Source: Pontibacter sp. FD36 (GTDB lineage Bacteria; Bacteroidota; Bacteroidia; Cytophagales; Hymenobacteraceae). From it: a DNA stretch of 64,000 bases. Under the pieces are notes generated by a model, which made no database searches, was not told the origin of the DNA, and saw only the letters and a program-made list of their open reading frames with translations. How positions within the stretch are numbered: the stretch's first letter is position 1; each line of letters opens with the position of its first letter. The translations under genes and the position numbers were made by a program. Below are positions 7,887-16,428 of the stretch, piece by piece. The DNA is taken from NCBI RefSeq assembly GCF_015686655.1, contig NZ_JADPMP010000002.1, positions 459,760-523,759 of the forward strand, written 5' to 3'.

Positions 7887-10139
7887 CTATGGATTAATAA
7901 TAACTTTTCTGGTCCACACCTGGTTGTCTGATACAATTCTGAGCACATAGTAACCATGAGGAAGCTTATTAAGTTGAATCGGTATCTTGGATACCTGGCG
8001 GTAATTGCTTTCCATTAACCTGGCTCCAGTACCTACTTCCTGCAGCGTGACTTGCGCTGTAGTCAGTACTTCAGGCAGCTCGACTTGCAAAACGCCCCTG
8101 TTTCTGGCCGGGTTAGGATATACCAGGATGTCGTCCGATGAAAAAGCCGCTGTAGCTTTAGAAGACGACTTGTTTGAAGCAATTGCTCCACGGCATGGGC
8201 CTCTGTATTTCCAATCACCCTTTGCGTGACTATTTTGCGAAGGATTACTTCCTGTTGAGTTGCGCTGGGCTTCGTAAGTGTTGCCGTTTAATGAAGCAAG
8301 TGCTCCTGCAACATACCTAAAATCAGGTTGCCAATCCGGAAGTTCGCAACTGTTCCTGTTACCTCCCCCATAACCGTTTACAACCGTTATACTGATAGGA
8401 TCCGAAGCATATGTTTCTCCCTGCTGATTGACTGCTACAGCATATACTTCATACGTTCCTTTTCCTATACCTTTCCAATGGAAAGTATAGGGTGCTTTGC
8501 TGGAAGCGCCCAATACCTTATTCCCCTGGTAGTAGACAACCTGTCGAATAGAGGCATTATCTGGAATGTCGAGTGCTACAACCAGATCCACAGAAGCGTC
8601 AGCTTTAAAATAAGTGCCACTTGCCGGAGAAACTAGATCAACTGCTATAACCGGAGAAACGACTGGTATGTAACCACTGATGGTATACTCCCCAAGCGAT
8701 CCATATTTAGAATATGCGCCGTAAACAGAGGTTCCCCCCTCAATCGATAGAAAATACCTGCCAGATTGAAGTTCCTCTTCTATGCTGACAGCAGGTTGCC
8801 CTACATCCTGCACACGGATCACCTGACCGCTTTCGCTTCGAAGGACAAGCAGCGGGTTCAGGTTAGAATGCTCTGCAGTTGGCTGTACTTGCAGCGTAAC
8901 CAAACCACCCGATGTTTCAAATGAAAATACATCTATATCATCTGAATTGCTGATGTTCCCTTTATTCGAAGCTGGTGCAACTACCCCCGTCCCATCTGTC
9001 ACCAAAGCAGAAGCCGCTTCTTGATGGCCACCATGATCGTCAGTGCGATAACCGAATCCATTACGTGTGGCGATTATGTGCAGATCATCCTCTGTGTTAT
9101 TGGCAAATGGATAATCTCCCTTGCTCCACTGAGCGAACGGAATAAAGGCTGCTCCCATGATAGGCGCCCAACTCCCATTACCATAGTAGTATTCCTCTGC
9201 GGGCGAAGTTCTGCCATCGTGCGACAAGTGCAGCATATGCCCAATTTCATGGGAAGCCGTGTTACCGCCATTCACGACACCTGTATTCCAGACGAAACTG
9301 GGGGTTTCTCCCCAAATCTCACCACCAAAGGTAAAAGAGCCGATGTAAGCACGACCACCATCACCAGGCGAAAAATAATTTGTCGGCGTGAAGATGACTC
9401 TGCCACGCCGGTTGACAGGCGCCCGGTTAAAGACCTCCTCACTAGTCGTGATATTGACATCAAATGCGCTGAAGTCTGCACTGATGAGGGCCCACATAGC
9501 TGCTATCTCTGACTCGCTGTAGTTCATAGGCAGCGCGTCTATAGGGTTACCGCCATTGAACATCTCGTTCCAAAGTGTGCCGTTAACATAGTGTCCATCG
9601 TAATCAAGCAGTACTACGGCTGTGGCTCCAGGCAGACTTTCGAGTTTTGGAACCTGAATGGCAGCTGCGCCTAAAGTGTTCTCAGGACGGCTAGGCTCAC
9701 CACTTTGATGCCGCATGAAATCGACACAAAGCACCTTGTCAATGTCTTCTTCCTGCAGGTATACATCACCGTTCGGCTCTGTCGTAAAGCGATAATAGCG
9801 CTTCTGATCAGGCATCATGACATCGCCTGTTACACGGTTGCCCAACACTTTGAGAAAGAAGTTGCTATTAGGAACATTGGAAACTTCCCCGTAAAAAACC
9901 TCGCCGTCCCTTGCGGTTTTACTCTTGCGAATTGACAGTGAAATGGATTTGTTACCAGGGAGCTGATGGCGCACCTCAGGAGAGGCAGATCGCTGAGTTT
10001 GTTTTAGGTTGGCTTTACTCTTGTAGAGCTGAGAAATCTCTGCTGCCTTGCCAATCCGGCTTTTACCTTGTGCTAAAGCTTGTCCACTGCTTAGACATAC
10101 AATAAGCAGAGAAAACAAAATACAGTAAGCTTGTTTCAT
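7887..10139 (-). CDS. Secreted metzincin-type zinc metalloprotease with chitin-binding-like module and T9SS C-terminal domain
   Basis: 750-residue exported protease. The signal peptide is residues 1-24. The metzincin motif HEIGHMLHLSH has zinc ligands H297, H301 and H307, with a plausible Met-turn (APIMGAAF) downstream. A pre-peptidase C-terminal-like domain follows (SNKGNISNSDDIDVFSFET to about 500), then an Ig-like domain (DLVSPASGTYFKADASVDL). Next is a CBM5/12-like module with spaced aromatics (CELPDWQPDFRYVAGALAS), and finally a type IX secretion sorting domain starting ILVYPNPARNRG and ending VIINP. This predicts export by T9SS, and perhaps chitin or peptidoglycan targeting. Single gene. 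Metalloprotease and T9SS domain are firm, the binding module less so. Confidence 0.87.
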   Translation of the reverse strand: MKQAYCILFSLLIVCLSSGQALAQGKSRIGKAAEISQLYKSKANLKQTQRSASPEVRHQLPGNKSISLSIRKSKTARDGEVFYGEVSNVPNSNFFLKVLGNRVTGDVMMPDQKRYYRFTTEPNGDVYLQEEDIDKVLCVDFMRHQSGEPSRPENTLGAAAIQVPKLESLPGATAVVLLDYDGHYVNGTLWNEMFNGGNPIDALPMNYSESEIAAMWALISADFSAFDVNITTSEEVFNRAPVNRRGRVIFTPTNYFSPGDGGRAYIGSFTFGGEIWGETPSFVWNTGVVNGGNTASHEIGHMLHLSHDGRTSPAEEYYYGNGSWAPIMGAAFIPFAQWSKGDYPFANNTEDDLHIIATRNGFGYRTDDHGGHQEAASALVTDGTGVVAPASNKGNISNSDDIDVFSFETSGGLVTLQVQPTAEHSNLNPLLVLRSESGQVIRVQDVGQPAVSIEEELQSGRYFLSIEGGTSVYGAYSKYGSLGEYTISGYIPVVSPVIAVDLVSPASGTYFKADASVDLVVALDIPDNASIRQVVYYQGNKVLGASSKAPYTFHWKGIGKGTYEVYAVAVNQQGETYASDPISITVVNGYGGGNRNSCELPDWQPDFRYVAGALASLNGNTYEAQRNSTGSNPSQNSHAKGDWKYRGPCRGAIASNKSSSKATAAFSSDDILVYPNPARNRGVLQVELPEVLTTAQVTLQEVGTGARLMESNYRQVSKIPIQLNKLPHGYYVLRIVSDNQVWTRKVIINP

Positions 10140-10286
10140 AATTATTCGATTTGAGAAGTGATACTTACATAGAGTATACTCCTGCCAAAGGAATAAGTAT
10201 TAACTAAGCTATAATAGATTAAACTAAATAAAGTAAATAGGTGTATTTAGGCGGTTAAACAATGAAAAAGTATGATCAATATTGAT

Positions 10287-10892
10287 TTAGTGCATCCTAT
10301 CCGGTCGGGGCTCCAGATTTCGGATGATCTCAGCTTCTATTTCGAGTAGTTCATTCAGGCGGGCATCCACTACGTCTGCTGGCATATACTCCTTGGCAAG
10401 CTTCACAAAACTTACGTAGTGCCCCGCTTCTGATACCATGAGCTCGTAGTAAAACTTCTGGAGCTCTTCGTCCTGTATATTTTTCCAAAGCAGTTTGAAG
10501 CGTTCGCAGCTGCGGGCCTCGATCAGGGCATTCACCAGCAAGTGATCCATCAATTGGCGCTCCCGTTGCCCACCTTTGCGGATATGCTTGGTCAGTTCTA
10601 CCACATATTCGTCAGGCCGGTTGCGACCCAAGCCCCAGCCACGTTTTTTCAACTCTGCCAGTACACGCTCAAAATGGCTCCACTCCTCTGCTACCAGATC
10701 GGTCATCTCTTCCACAAGGCGAGTCTTGTCAGGGTACTTCACAATGAGGGATATACCTGAGGTGGCCGCTTTCTGCTCGCAGTAAGCGTGGTCAACTAAT
10801 ATTTCTTCAATGTTTTTCTCAGCAATGTTCACCCAACGCGGGTCAGAAGGGAGCTGAAGGCGAAGTATCGTTTTGGTAAATTGGGAAGACAT
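10287..10892 (-). CDS. miaE: tRNA-(ms2io6A)-hydroxylase MiaE
   Basis: 201-residue ferritin-like non-haem diiron monooxygenase that hydroxylates the isopentenyl group of ms2i6A37 to ms2io6A. The helical-bundle metal motifs EEWSHFERVL and SEAGHYVSF are visible, along with KGGQRERQLMDHLLVNALIEARSCERF, typical of MiaE (quoted in two parts: KGGQRERQLMDHLL and VNALIEARSCERF). Length is normal. It lies 15 bp downstream of the porin gene and is likely co-transcribed with it. Its substrate would be produced by miaB at 19326. miaE is patchily distributed among bacteria, so its presence is informative. Confidence 0.88.
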   Translation of the reverse strand: MSSQFTKTILRLQLPSDPRWVNIAEKNIEEILVDHAYCEQKAATSGISLIVKYPDKTRLVEEMTDLVAEEWSHFERVLAELKKRGWGLGRNRPDEYVVELTKHIRKGGQRERQLMDHLLVNALIEARSCERFKLLWKNIQDEELQKFYYELMVSEAGHYVSFVKLAKEYMPADVVDARLNELLEIEAEIIRNLEPRPDRMH

Positions 10893-10907
10893 ACGGGGTC
10901 AGATAGA

Positions 10908-12782
10908 TTAATCGAAAAACATCCACTTAATGCCGAAAACAAAGCTGGTCCGCATGCCCGGGTAGTAAGGCGTACTAAAATAACCAGGCGCTGTCAGATC
11001 GGAAGCGATGTTCGCCATTTTAAGGAACACGTTCAGGTTCTTGATATCAGCTGTAATAAACACATCCGTTACGGGGTAAGGCTGTATAGTGAAGTCATTC
11101 TGCAGATGGAACTGCTGCGTAACAGGCATGTAAGCATCGGCCATGTAGGCGGTAGGAGAATACACTTGCACCCCAAACTGACCTATCAATGCATTTCTGA
11201 ACAGCGCACCTTCAAAGTAAAGCTTTGAGTCAAACAACCACTCCGGTATGCGGATCACAGGCGCTTCGCTCGTATTCGTGTAAGCGACAAAATTTTCAAA
11301 GTGAACCTTGCCGAAACGGATATGATGTTGAAGCTCGGCGCCAAACACCTGTTGATTGTCGGCATATTGCGCAGGAACGGCATTCAGGCCGAAATAAATA
11401 TGGCGCTTGATGTGGTTAAAGTGACCGGTTAGCCGAACAAACTGACGTGCGCCCAGTTTGCCGGCAAATGTTGCCTCCAGGCGGTCAGTCACAGAATTGT
11501 TGAAATCGTTGGTCCACTCGAAGTGGTTACCGATTATACGTTGCTCTATAAGTGAGGGTGAGCGTAGCACACGGCTGACACGCCCCTGCAATGGACCCAG
11601 TTTAGCCGTGGCACCTACTTTGTAGTCGTTCGTCATCTGAAACTCACCGTCAAAAGACAATAGTGCCTGGCCGTACATCAGACGCAATTCACCCCCTACA
11701 AACAATTGGCTCAGACTTTCATTGCTTTCGTTGTAACGCTCCGAGCTGTCATGCTGTGCTATGCTGAGCACCCTGTAGTCGAGTTTGGAATTGCGGAACT
11801 TGGCGTAGGCCTTGTAGAAGGACAGTTTGTTATTTCCGGTTACACCAGCAATGTTTTCCATTTCGCGGTAAGCAGTGCGGTCATCGGTTCGGGTGAGCGG
11901 TGTGAGAACTTTTGGGTAAAACACTGGCTCACCGTTGCTCTGACGCGAAATAGCATCATCCTGAAAAATATCGCGCTGACGCCCCCAGTCGAAGCTGTGG
12001 AAGAGCTTCAGGTCTTCGCCTGCCAGTTTGTAAATGTGCATCAGGTGATAGTTGCTTCGTAACTCCTGTGTAGAGGCCTGGTCGAGGTAGGTCAGCGCCT
12101 GCTGAAACAGAAAACGGTTGGCTTCTCCGGGAATAATACCGCCAAATTCGATCTGCTCGTGATTGAGGTGGGTAAAATTTGCAAAGAGGTCATACTTTTC
12201 ATTCTCGGACCGGTAATGCGTAAAGGCCTTCACGGCCTGGCTGCTCAGGATGCCATCGCGACGCAGGTTGGATACACCTATCTGTCGGTTCCCTGAAATG
12301 ATCTGGTAAGCCACACCGGCATTCCAGCGCGGGGTGATGTTCCTGGCGTGAGTGGCCTCAAAGATCTGCTCTCCACGCTGCCCCTGAATGTAGTAAATGT
12401 GTGAGTATGGCGACCGTGTATCATAGTAATTGACGCGGTGCGGATCATAAGCAAAGCGGTCAAACACGTTTTTGCCGAGTCGGGCGCCAATCTTGTTTGG
12501 GGCTCTGAAAAGAATAGGCTTGGATGCAGTACCCACATTGCCCAGGTGCTGATAATGCGCTGTGTCCTGGTACCAATAGCGCTCATTATGCATGTTGTTG
12601 ATGCTGGTATCAATGCGCTGCAACAGATACCGTCCTTCCAGCACATCGTTTTCAAACAACTGGAGTGTTGTTCTAGGGCTGTAGAGTACTTTTGTTGTGT
12701 CGTCAACGATCTGGGACTGTGCCTGCGGGGCAACAGCCAGACCTACCAGGAGCCATATTACTGCTAAGAGCTTACTTTTCAC
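10908..12782 (-). CDS. Putative outer-membrane porin (Porin_10-like)
   Basis: 624-residue exported beta-barrel protein. A signal peptide (about 1-23, ending AQSQ) precedes alternating aromatic/polar strands throughout, such as HIYYIQGQRGEQIFEATHARN and NAGVAYQIISGN (first quoted only by its ends: HIYYIQGQ and EATHARN). The C-terminus SFVFGIKWMFFD ends with the aromatic typical of outer-membrane barrels. It resembles the large 'putative porin' family of Bacteroidetes, often placed next to envelope or tRNA genes. The start is GTG at 12782. A -7 box (12787-12794) sits four bases upstream, which predicts an almost leaderless mRNA. It is followed by miaE and preceded by lpxK, 66 bp away. Substrate unknown. 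Confidence 0.8.
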   Translation of the reverse strand: MKSKLLAVIWLLVGLAVAPQAQSQIVDDTTKVLYSPRTTLQLFENDVLEGRYLLQRIDTSINNMHNERYWYQDTAHYQHLGNVGTASKPILFRAPNKIGARLGKNVFDRFAYDPHRVNYYDTRSPYSHIYYIQGQRGEQIFEATHARNITPRWNAGVAYQIISGNRQIGVSNLRRDGILSSQAVKAFTHYRSENEKYDLFANFTHLNHEQIEFGGIIPGEANRFLFQQALTYLDQASTQELRSNYHLMHIYKLAGEDLKLFHSFDWGRQRDIFQDDAISRQSNGEPVFYPKVLTPLTRTDDRTAYREMENIAGVTGNNKLSFYKAYAKFRNSKLDYRVLSIAQHDSSERYNESNESLSQLFVGGELRLMYGQALLSFDGEFQMTNDYKVGATAKLGPLQGRVSRVLRSPSLIEQRIIGNHFEWTNDFNNSVTDRLEATFAGKLGARQFVRLTGHFNHIKRHIYFGLNAVPAQYADNQQVFGAELQHHIRFGKVHFENFVAYTNTSEAPVIRIPEWLFDSKLYFEGALFRNALIGQFGVQVYSPTAYMADAYMPVTQQFHLQNDFTIQPYPVTDVFITADIKNLNVFLKMANIASDLTAPGYFSTPYYPGMRTSFVFGIKWMFFD

Positions 12783-12786
12783 AAGC

Positions 12787-12794
12787 CAAAATTA
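12787..12794 (-). promoter_or_regulatory. -7 promoter box for the porin gene (TAATTTTG)
   Basis: On the minus strand, TAATTTTG fits TAnnTTTG and ends four bases before the GTG start at 12782. Transcription would begin at about the start codon. Confidence 0.5.
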
Positions 12795-12848
12795 GTGATT
12801 TTCGTGCAACCCGTATACGTACTGCTATGAAGTATAAGGTGTTTTAGT

Positions 12849-13925
12849 TTATTTTTTATCCCCCGCGATGGGTATAGATGCTTTGAACGTGCTTACATGC
12901 TGCCCTACCAGTTCATCAAATGCCTCTCCAGCCTGCTGCAGAAAGTACACTTCAACTGGTATGTAGAATATCGGCAGCTCCTGTGTCGCAGCTGCAATTA
13001 TACCATCTGACAGTTTTACAGCATCTTTTCGTGTTGTAATGATAATCATATCTTTACCATTACTTTCTTCCAGTATACCTTTCAGCTTTTCCATATCCGC
13101 TAAGGTATAGCTATAGTGGTCGGGATACTCCAGGTGCTGCACAACTTCAAATTTCTTCTCCGCTAAATAGTGCAGCAATGGACTGGCATTGGCTATACCT
13201 GTCAGCAGCACAACTCGTTTTGACAGCTGTGTCGCATTGCCTATACCTACCGGGTTACCATAGCGAAATGCGCTGAAGAACACAGGTGTGTCAGGACGGC
13301 TATACCTGCGGATGCGTTTGTCTATACGCATCATCTCAGCTGTTGCTAGCGTTGCAGGGCATTTTGTTACGATGATAGCATCGGCGCGTCGGGCACCCTG
13401 CCGGGGCTCCCGCAATAGTCCGGTTGGCAGGACATGGTCTTCATAGAATGGACGGCCATAGTCAGTCAGCATCAGGTTAAGCGAGGGATTAACGGGGCGG
13501 TGCTGCATGGCATCATCCAGAACTACAACCTCAGGAGCAGGTTTAAGCTGCAGTAGCTGTGCTATACCTGCGGGTCTGCTCTCACAGACAGCAACCGTCA
13601 CGTCCGGAAAATCGCGGTAGTATTGAAAGGGTTCGTCCCCCAGGGTATGGGCAGTTGCTTTATCATCAGCCAGTACAAAACCCTTGCTTTTGCGACGGTA
13701 GCCCCTGCTCAGCACCGCTGTTCTTTTGTCGGTCAAAAGCCGCAGCAAGTATTCCACGTGCGGGGTTTTGCCGGTGCCTCCTACCGTGAGATTGCCAACT
13801 GCTATGACTGGCAGATCAAAACGCTCCGAGGATAGCCAGCCCTTGTCATAGAGCAGATTCCGCAGCAGCATGATACCGCCGTAGAGGATCGAAAATGGCC
13901 ATAAAAGGTAGCGTAGAACAGTCAT
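12849..13925 (-). CDS. lpxK: Tetraacyldisaccharide 4'-kinase
   Basis: 358 residues from the ATG at 13925. LpxK phosphorylates the 4'-position of the lipid A disaccharide at the inner face of the inner membrane, the sixth step of lipid A synthesis. The N-terminal hydrophobic helix (about 5-24) is the membrane anchor. The P-loop GNLTVGGTGKT (about 44-54) is followed by AVLSRGYRRKSKG, LGDEPFQYY and VVLDDAMQHR, all typical of LpxK. A promoter box at 13945-13952 supports this start, because longer in-frame starts would fall upstream of the transcript. It precedes the porin and miaE genes on the same strand. Confidence 0.93.
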   Translation of the reverse strand: MTVLRYLLWPFSILYGGIMLLRNLLYDKGWLSSERFDLPVIAVGNLTVGGTGKTPHVEYLLRLLTDKRTAVLSRGYRRKSKGFVLADDKATAHTLGDEPFQYYRDFPDVTVAVCESRPAGIAQLLQLKPAPEVVVLDDAMQHRPVNPSLNLMLTDYGRPFYEDHVLPTGLLREPRQGARRADAIIVTKCPATLATAEMMRIDKRIRRYSRPDTPVFFSAFRYGNPVGIGNATQLSKRVVLLTGIANASPLLHYLAEKKFEVVQHLEYPDHYSYTLADMEKLKGILEESNGKDMIIITTRKDAVKLSDGIIAAATQELPIFYIPVEVYFLQQAGEAFDELVGQHVSTFKASIPIAGDKK

Positions 13926-13944
13926 AAGGGGCAGTTGTACCTTG

Positions 13945-13952
13945 CAAAGGTA
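13945..13952 (-). promoter_or_regulatory. -7 promoter box for lpxK (TACCTTTG)
   Basis: Minus-strand TACCTTTG fits TAnnTTTG, 19 bases before the ATG at 13925. It overlaps one copy of the dispersed TATACCT word. Confidence 0.5.
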
Positions 13953-14048
13953 TAGAAATATGATCAAAGCCTGTTGTCCGGACTTGATTTGTATTCCCTG
14001 AATACACTATATTTAATACTTGCAATATCCGACCTCATATTTCTTCAC

Positions 14049-14507
14049 ATGAAAACAAGCCGTACCCTTACCTTTTTGGCACTTTTTCTGCTGCTTGGCA
14101 CCTCAGCCTGCACACCTTGTGCCACCATGCGCTCCGATCCGCCGGCACCTGTTTCGTTTTACCTCGTGGACGCTTCGGGCAGTAGCCCATTCGATAATCC
14201 GGCTGCCGGCATCCATCCGGACTCTATTCAACTGATACTTGATGGGGAGCCCTTTAACTACCTGTTTACCGGAACCGATGAAACAGTGAATAACCTGATT
14301 TTTGAGACCTACCCGGTCATGTACACTAAGTCGAGGGTACGCATGCTGCTACGCCTCAACAACCTGAACACCGATACGCTGGACATCGCCTATACCGTGA
14401 ACCGGGGCAAGTGCTATACCGACTATACTTACTCCGCTTTTTACTTCAATGGCAAAGAGCTCAAGCGCCAGCCTGATACAGGTTATCTGCAACTACAGGT
14501 GCTTTAA
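14049..14507 (+). CDS. Small predicted lipoprotein, unknown function
   Basis: 152 residues from the ATG at 14049, which begins a clean lipoprotein signal: MKTSRTLTFLALFLLLGTSAC, lipidated Cys about position 21. An upstream in-frame TTG would add 25 residues before it and is unlikely. The mature part has the look of a small beta-sandwich: SVSFYLVDASG-like start (read as VSFYLVDASG), a central LILDGEPFNYLF and a C-terminal SAFYFNGKELKRQPDTGYL. No recognised domain. It is divergent from lpxK and 55 bp upstream of the Nif3-like gene, possibly co-transcribed with it. Confidence 0.65.
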   Translation: MKTSRTLTFLALFLLLGTSACTPCATMRSDPPAPVSFYLVDASGSSPFDNPAAGIHPDSIQLILDGEPFNYLFTGTDETVNNLIFETYPVMYTKSRVRMLLRLNNLNTDTLDIAYTVNRGKCYTDYTYSAFYFNGKELKRQPDTGYLQLQVL

Positions 14508-14562
14508 ATTTTTAGGGCTGTGCCGAACTTAGTAATTTGGTGTTTCAAAAGCAGACTAGACT

Positions 14563-15672
14563 ATGAAAGATAAGAACACCATCGGTGATATAATAAAGGT
14601 GCTGGAGCAGTACGCCCCTGTACCCTACCAGGAAAGCTACGACAACTCCGGTTTGCAAACCGGCAGCGCGGACGACGAAGTAAAAGGCGTGCTGCTGACC
14701 CTGGACTGTACCGAAGCAGTCATAGACGAGGCGAAAGCGAAGGGCTGCAACCTGATCGTGGCGCATCACCCAGTCATTTTCAAAGGACTGAAGAGTCTGA
14801 CCGGGCGCAGCTATGTGGAGCGCACCATTATCAAGGCCATTCAAAACAACATCGCCATTTACGCCTCCCACACCAACCTGGACAGCGTGCACAATGGCGT
14901 GAATGCCAAGATTGCAGAAAAGCTGAAATTGCAGAACATCCGCATGCTCAGTTCCAAACCCCATACCCTGATGCAGCTGGCCTTTTTTGTGCCTGTTGAA
15001 AATACAGATGAGGTGCTGGCTGCTATACATAAAGCCGGCGCCGGGCAAATCGGCGAGTACAGCGATTGCAGTTTCCAGGTACAGGGCACCGGTCGCTTCC
15101 TTCCTTCCGAACAAGCAGATCCTACCATTGGTGAGAAAGGCAAACCGGAACAGGTACAGGAAAACCGGGTGGAGGTGATTTTCCCGGCCTTCAAGCAGCA
15201 GCGTATCATGCAGGCATTGTTGGAGGCGCACCCTTACGAGGAAGTGGCGCATTTTCTGACTCTGCTCGAGAACAGCAACCAGGAAGTTGGCATCGGTATG
15301 ATCGGAGAGCTGGAAACGCCTATGGCGGAGCAGGACTTTCTTGATTATCTGAAAGAACATATGCAGTTGCCGGGCGTTCGCTATACCCCGGTGAGTGATA
15401 AAAAAATCAAGCGGGTAGCGGTTTGCGGTGGCTCAGGAAGCTTCCTGATAAAAGACGCCCTACGCCAGGGTGCCGACGCCTATGTGACAGCCGACCTGAA
15501 ATACCACGAATTCTTCGATGCAGAGGGCCGCCTGCTCATTGCTGACATCGGACACTATGAAAGTGAGGTATTTACAAAGGAGATTTTTTATGATACAATT
15601 TCCAAAAACTTTACTAATTTTGCAGTCTATTTATCGGAAGTAAACACAAACCCTATCAGATACACCTATTAA
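14563..15672 (+). CDS. Nif3-like dinuclear metal-centre hexameric protein (YqfO type)
   Basis: 369-residue member of the Nif3/YbgI family. These proteins form toroidal hexamers with two metal ions per subunit; sometimes annotated as GTP cyclohydrolase I type 2, though the reaction is unproven. Metal-site motifs are visible: AHHPVIFKG near the N-terminus, SHTNLD at about 105, and the C-terminal ADIGHYESE. A PII-like insertion (about 130-230, containing VPVENTDEVLAAIHKAGAG) places it with the long YqfO form. It is followed only four bases later by the zinc-ribbon coiled-coil gene, a pairing I recall as common in Bacteroidetes, which suggests a shared role. Confidence 0.9.
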   Translation: MKDKNTIGDIIKVLEQYAPVPYQESYDNSGLQTGSADDEVKGVLLTLDCTEAVIDEAKAKGCNLIVAHHPVIFKGLKSLTGRSYVERTIIKAIQNNIAIYASHTNLDSVHNGVNAKIAEKLKLQNIRMLSSKPHTLMQLAFFVPVENTDEVLAAIHKAGAGQIGEYSDCSFQVQGTGRFLPSEQADPTIGEKGKPEQVQENRVEVIFPAFKQQRIMQALLEAHPYEEVAHFLTLLENSNQEVGIGMIGELETPMAEQDFLDYLKEHMQLPGVRYTPVSDKKIKRVAVCGGSGSFLIKDALRQGADAYVTADLKYHEFFDAEGRLLIADIGHYESEVFTKEIFYDTISKNFTNFAVYLSEVNTNPIRYTY

Positions 15673-15676
15673 CTAC

Positions 15677-16408
15677 ATGGAAAGTACGGTAGCCAGCAAA
15701 TTAGAAGCACTGCTAAAGCTTCAGAGTATCGATTCGCAGCTTGATGAAATTAGACGCGTAAGAGGCGACCTCCCTGAAGAGGTTCAGGACCTGGAAGATG
15801 AAATTGAGGGCTATGAGGTAAGGGTTCGTAAGTTTGACGATGAAGTGGCAGCACTCAACGACAGCATTGCCCAACGCAAGCAGTCTATCAAAGACGCTGA
15901 AGGTCTGATCCGCAAGTACGAAGACCAGCAGACAAACGTACGCAACAACCGCGAGTACGACGCCATCACGAAAGAGATCGAGCTGCAGAAACTGGAAATC
16001 CAGATCGCAGAAAAGAAAATCAAAGAGGCACACTACCAGATCGAGCAGAAGATCAACGAGATCGAAGGCACGAAAAACCGTCTGGAAGAGCGTCGCAAAG
16101 ACCTTGAAAACAAGAAGCACGAGCTTGACCAGATCGTTGCCGAGAGCGAAGAAGAGGAAAAGAACCTGGAGAAAGACCGTGACAATGCTGCACAGCAGAT
16201 CGAAGATCGTCTGCTTAGCGCCTATACCCGTATCCGTAAGAACGTGCGCAACGGACTTGCAGTAGTATTGGTGAAGCGTGATGCCTGCGGTGGCTGCTTC
16301 AACACAGTTCCGCCTCAGCGCCAGGCTGATATAGCGGCTCAGAAAAAAGTTATCGTTTGCGAGCACTGCGGCCGTATTATGGCTGGTGTTGAGCAGCGTA
16401 TCTACTAA
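15677..16408 (+). CDS. C4-type zinc ribbon coiled-coil protein (DUF164 family)
   Basis: 243 residues: a long antiparallel coiled coil (about 5-180, very rich in Glu, Lys and Ile), then a C-terminal zinc ribbon with two CxxC pairs, CGGC and CEHC. It contains the family signature NNREYDAITKEIELQ. The fold suggests nucleic-acid or ribosome binding, but no specific role is established that I can cite. It is cotranscribed with the Nif3-like gene (gap of four bases). A strong terminator hairpin follows at 16449, inside the start of the next gene. Confidence 0.85.
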   Translation: MESTVASKLEALLKLQSIDSQLDEIRRVRGDLPEEVQDLEDEIEGYEVRVRKFDDEVAALNDSIAQRKQSIKDAEGLIRKYEDQQTNVRNNREYDAITKEIELQKLEIQIAEKKIKEAHYQIEQKINEIEGTKNRLEERRKDLENKKHELDQIVAESEEEEKNLEKDRDNAAQQIEDRLLSAYTRIRKNVRNGLAVVLVKRDACGGCFNTVPPQRQADIAAQKKVIVCEHCGRIMAGVEQRIY

Positions 16409-16428
16409 ATGACAGCATGCTGAGCGTT

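Noticed and set aside
13974..14048. Upstream TTG extension of the lipoprotein gene at 14049
   Set aside because: It would put 25 residues before a complete lipoprotein signal peptide.
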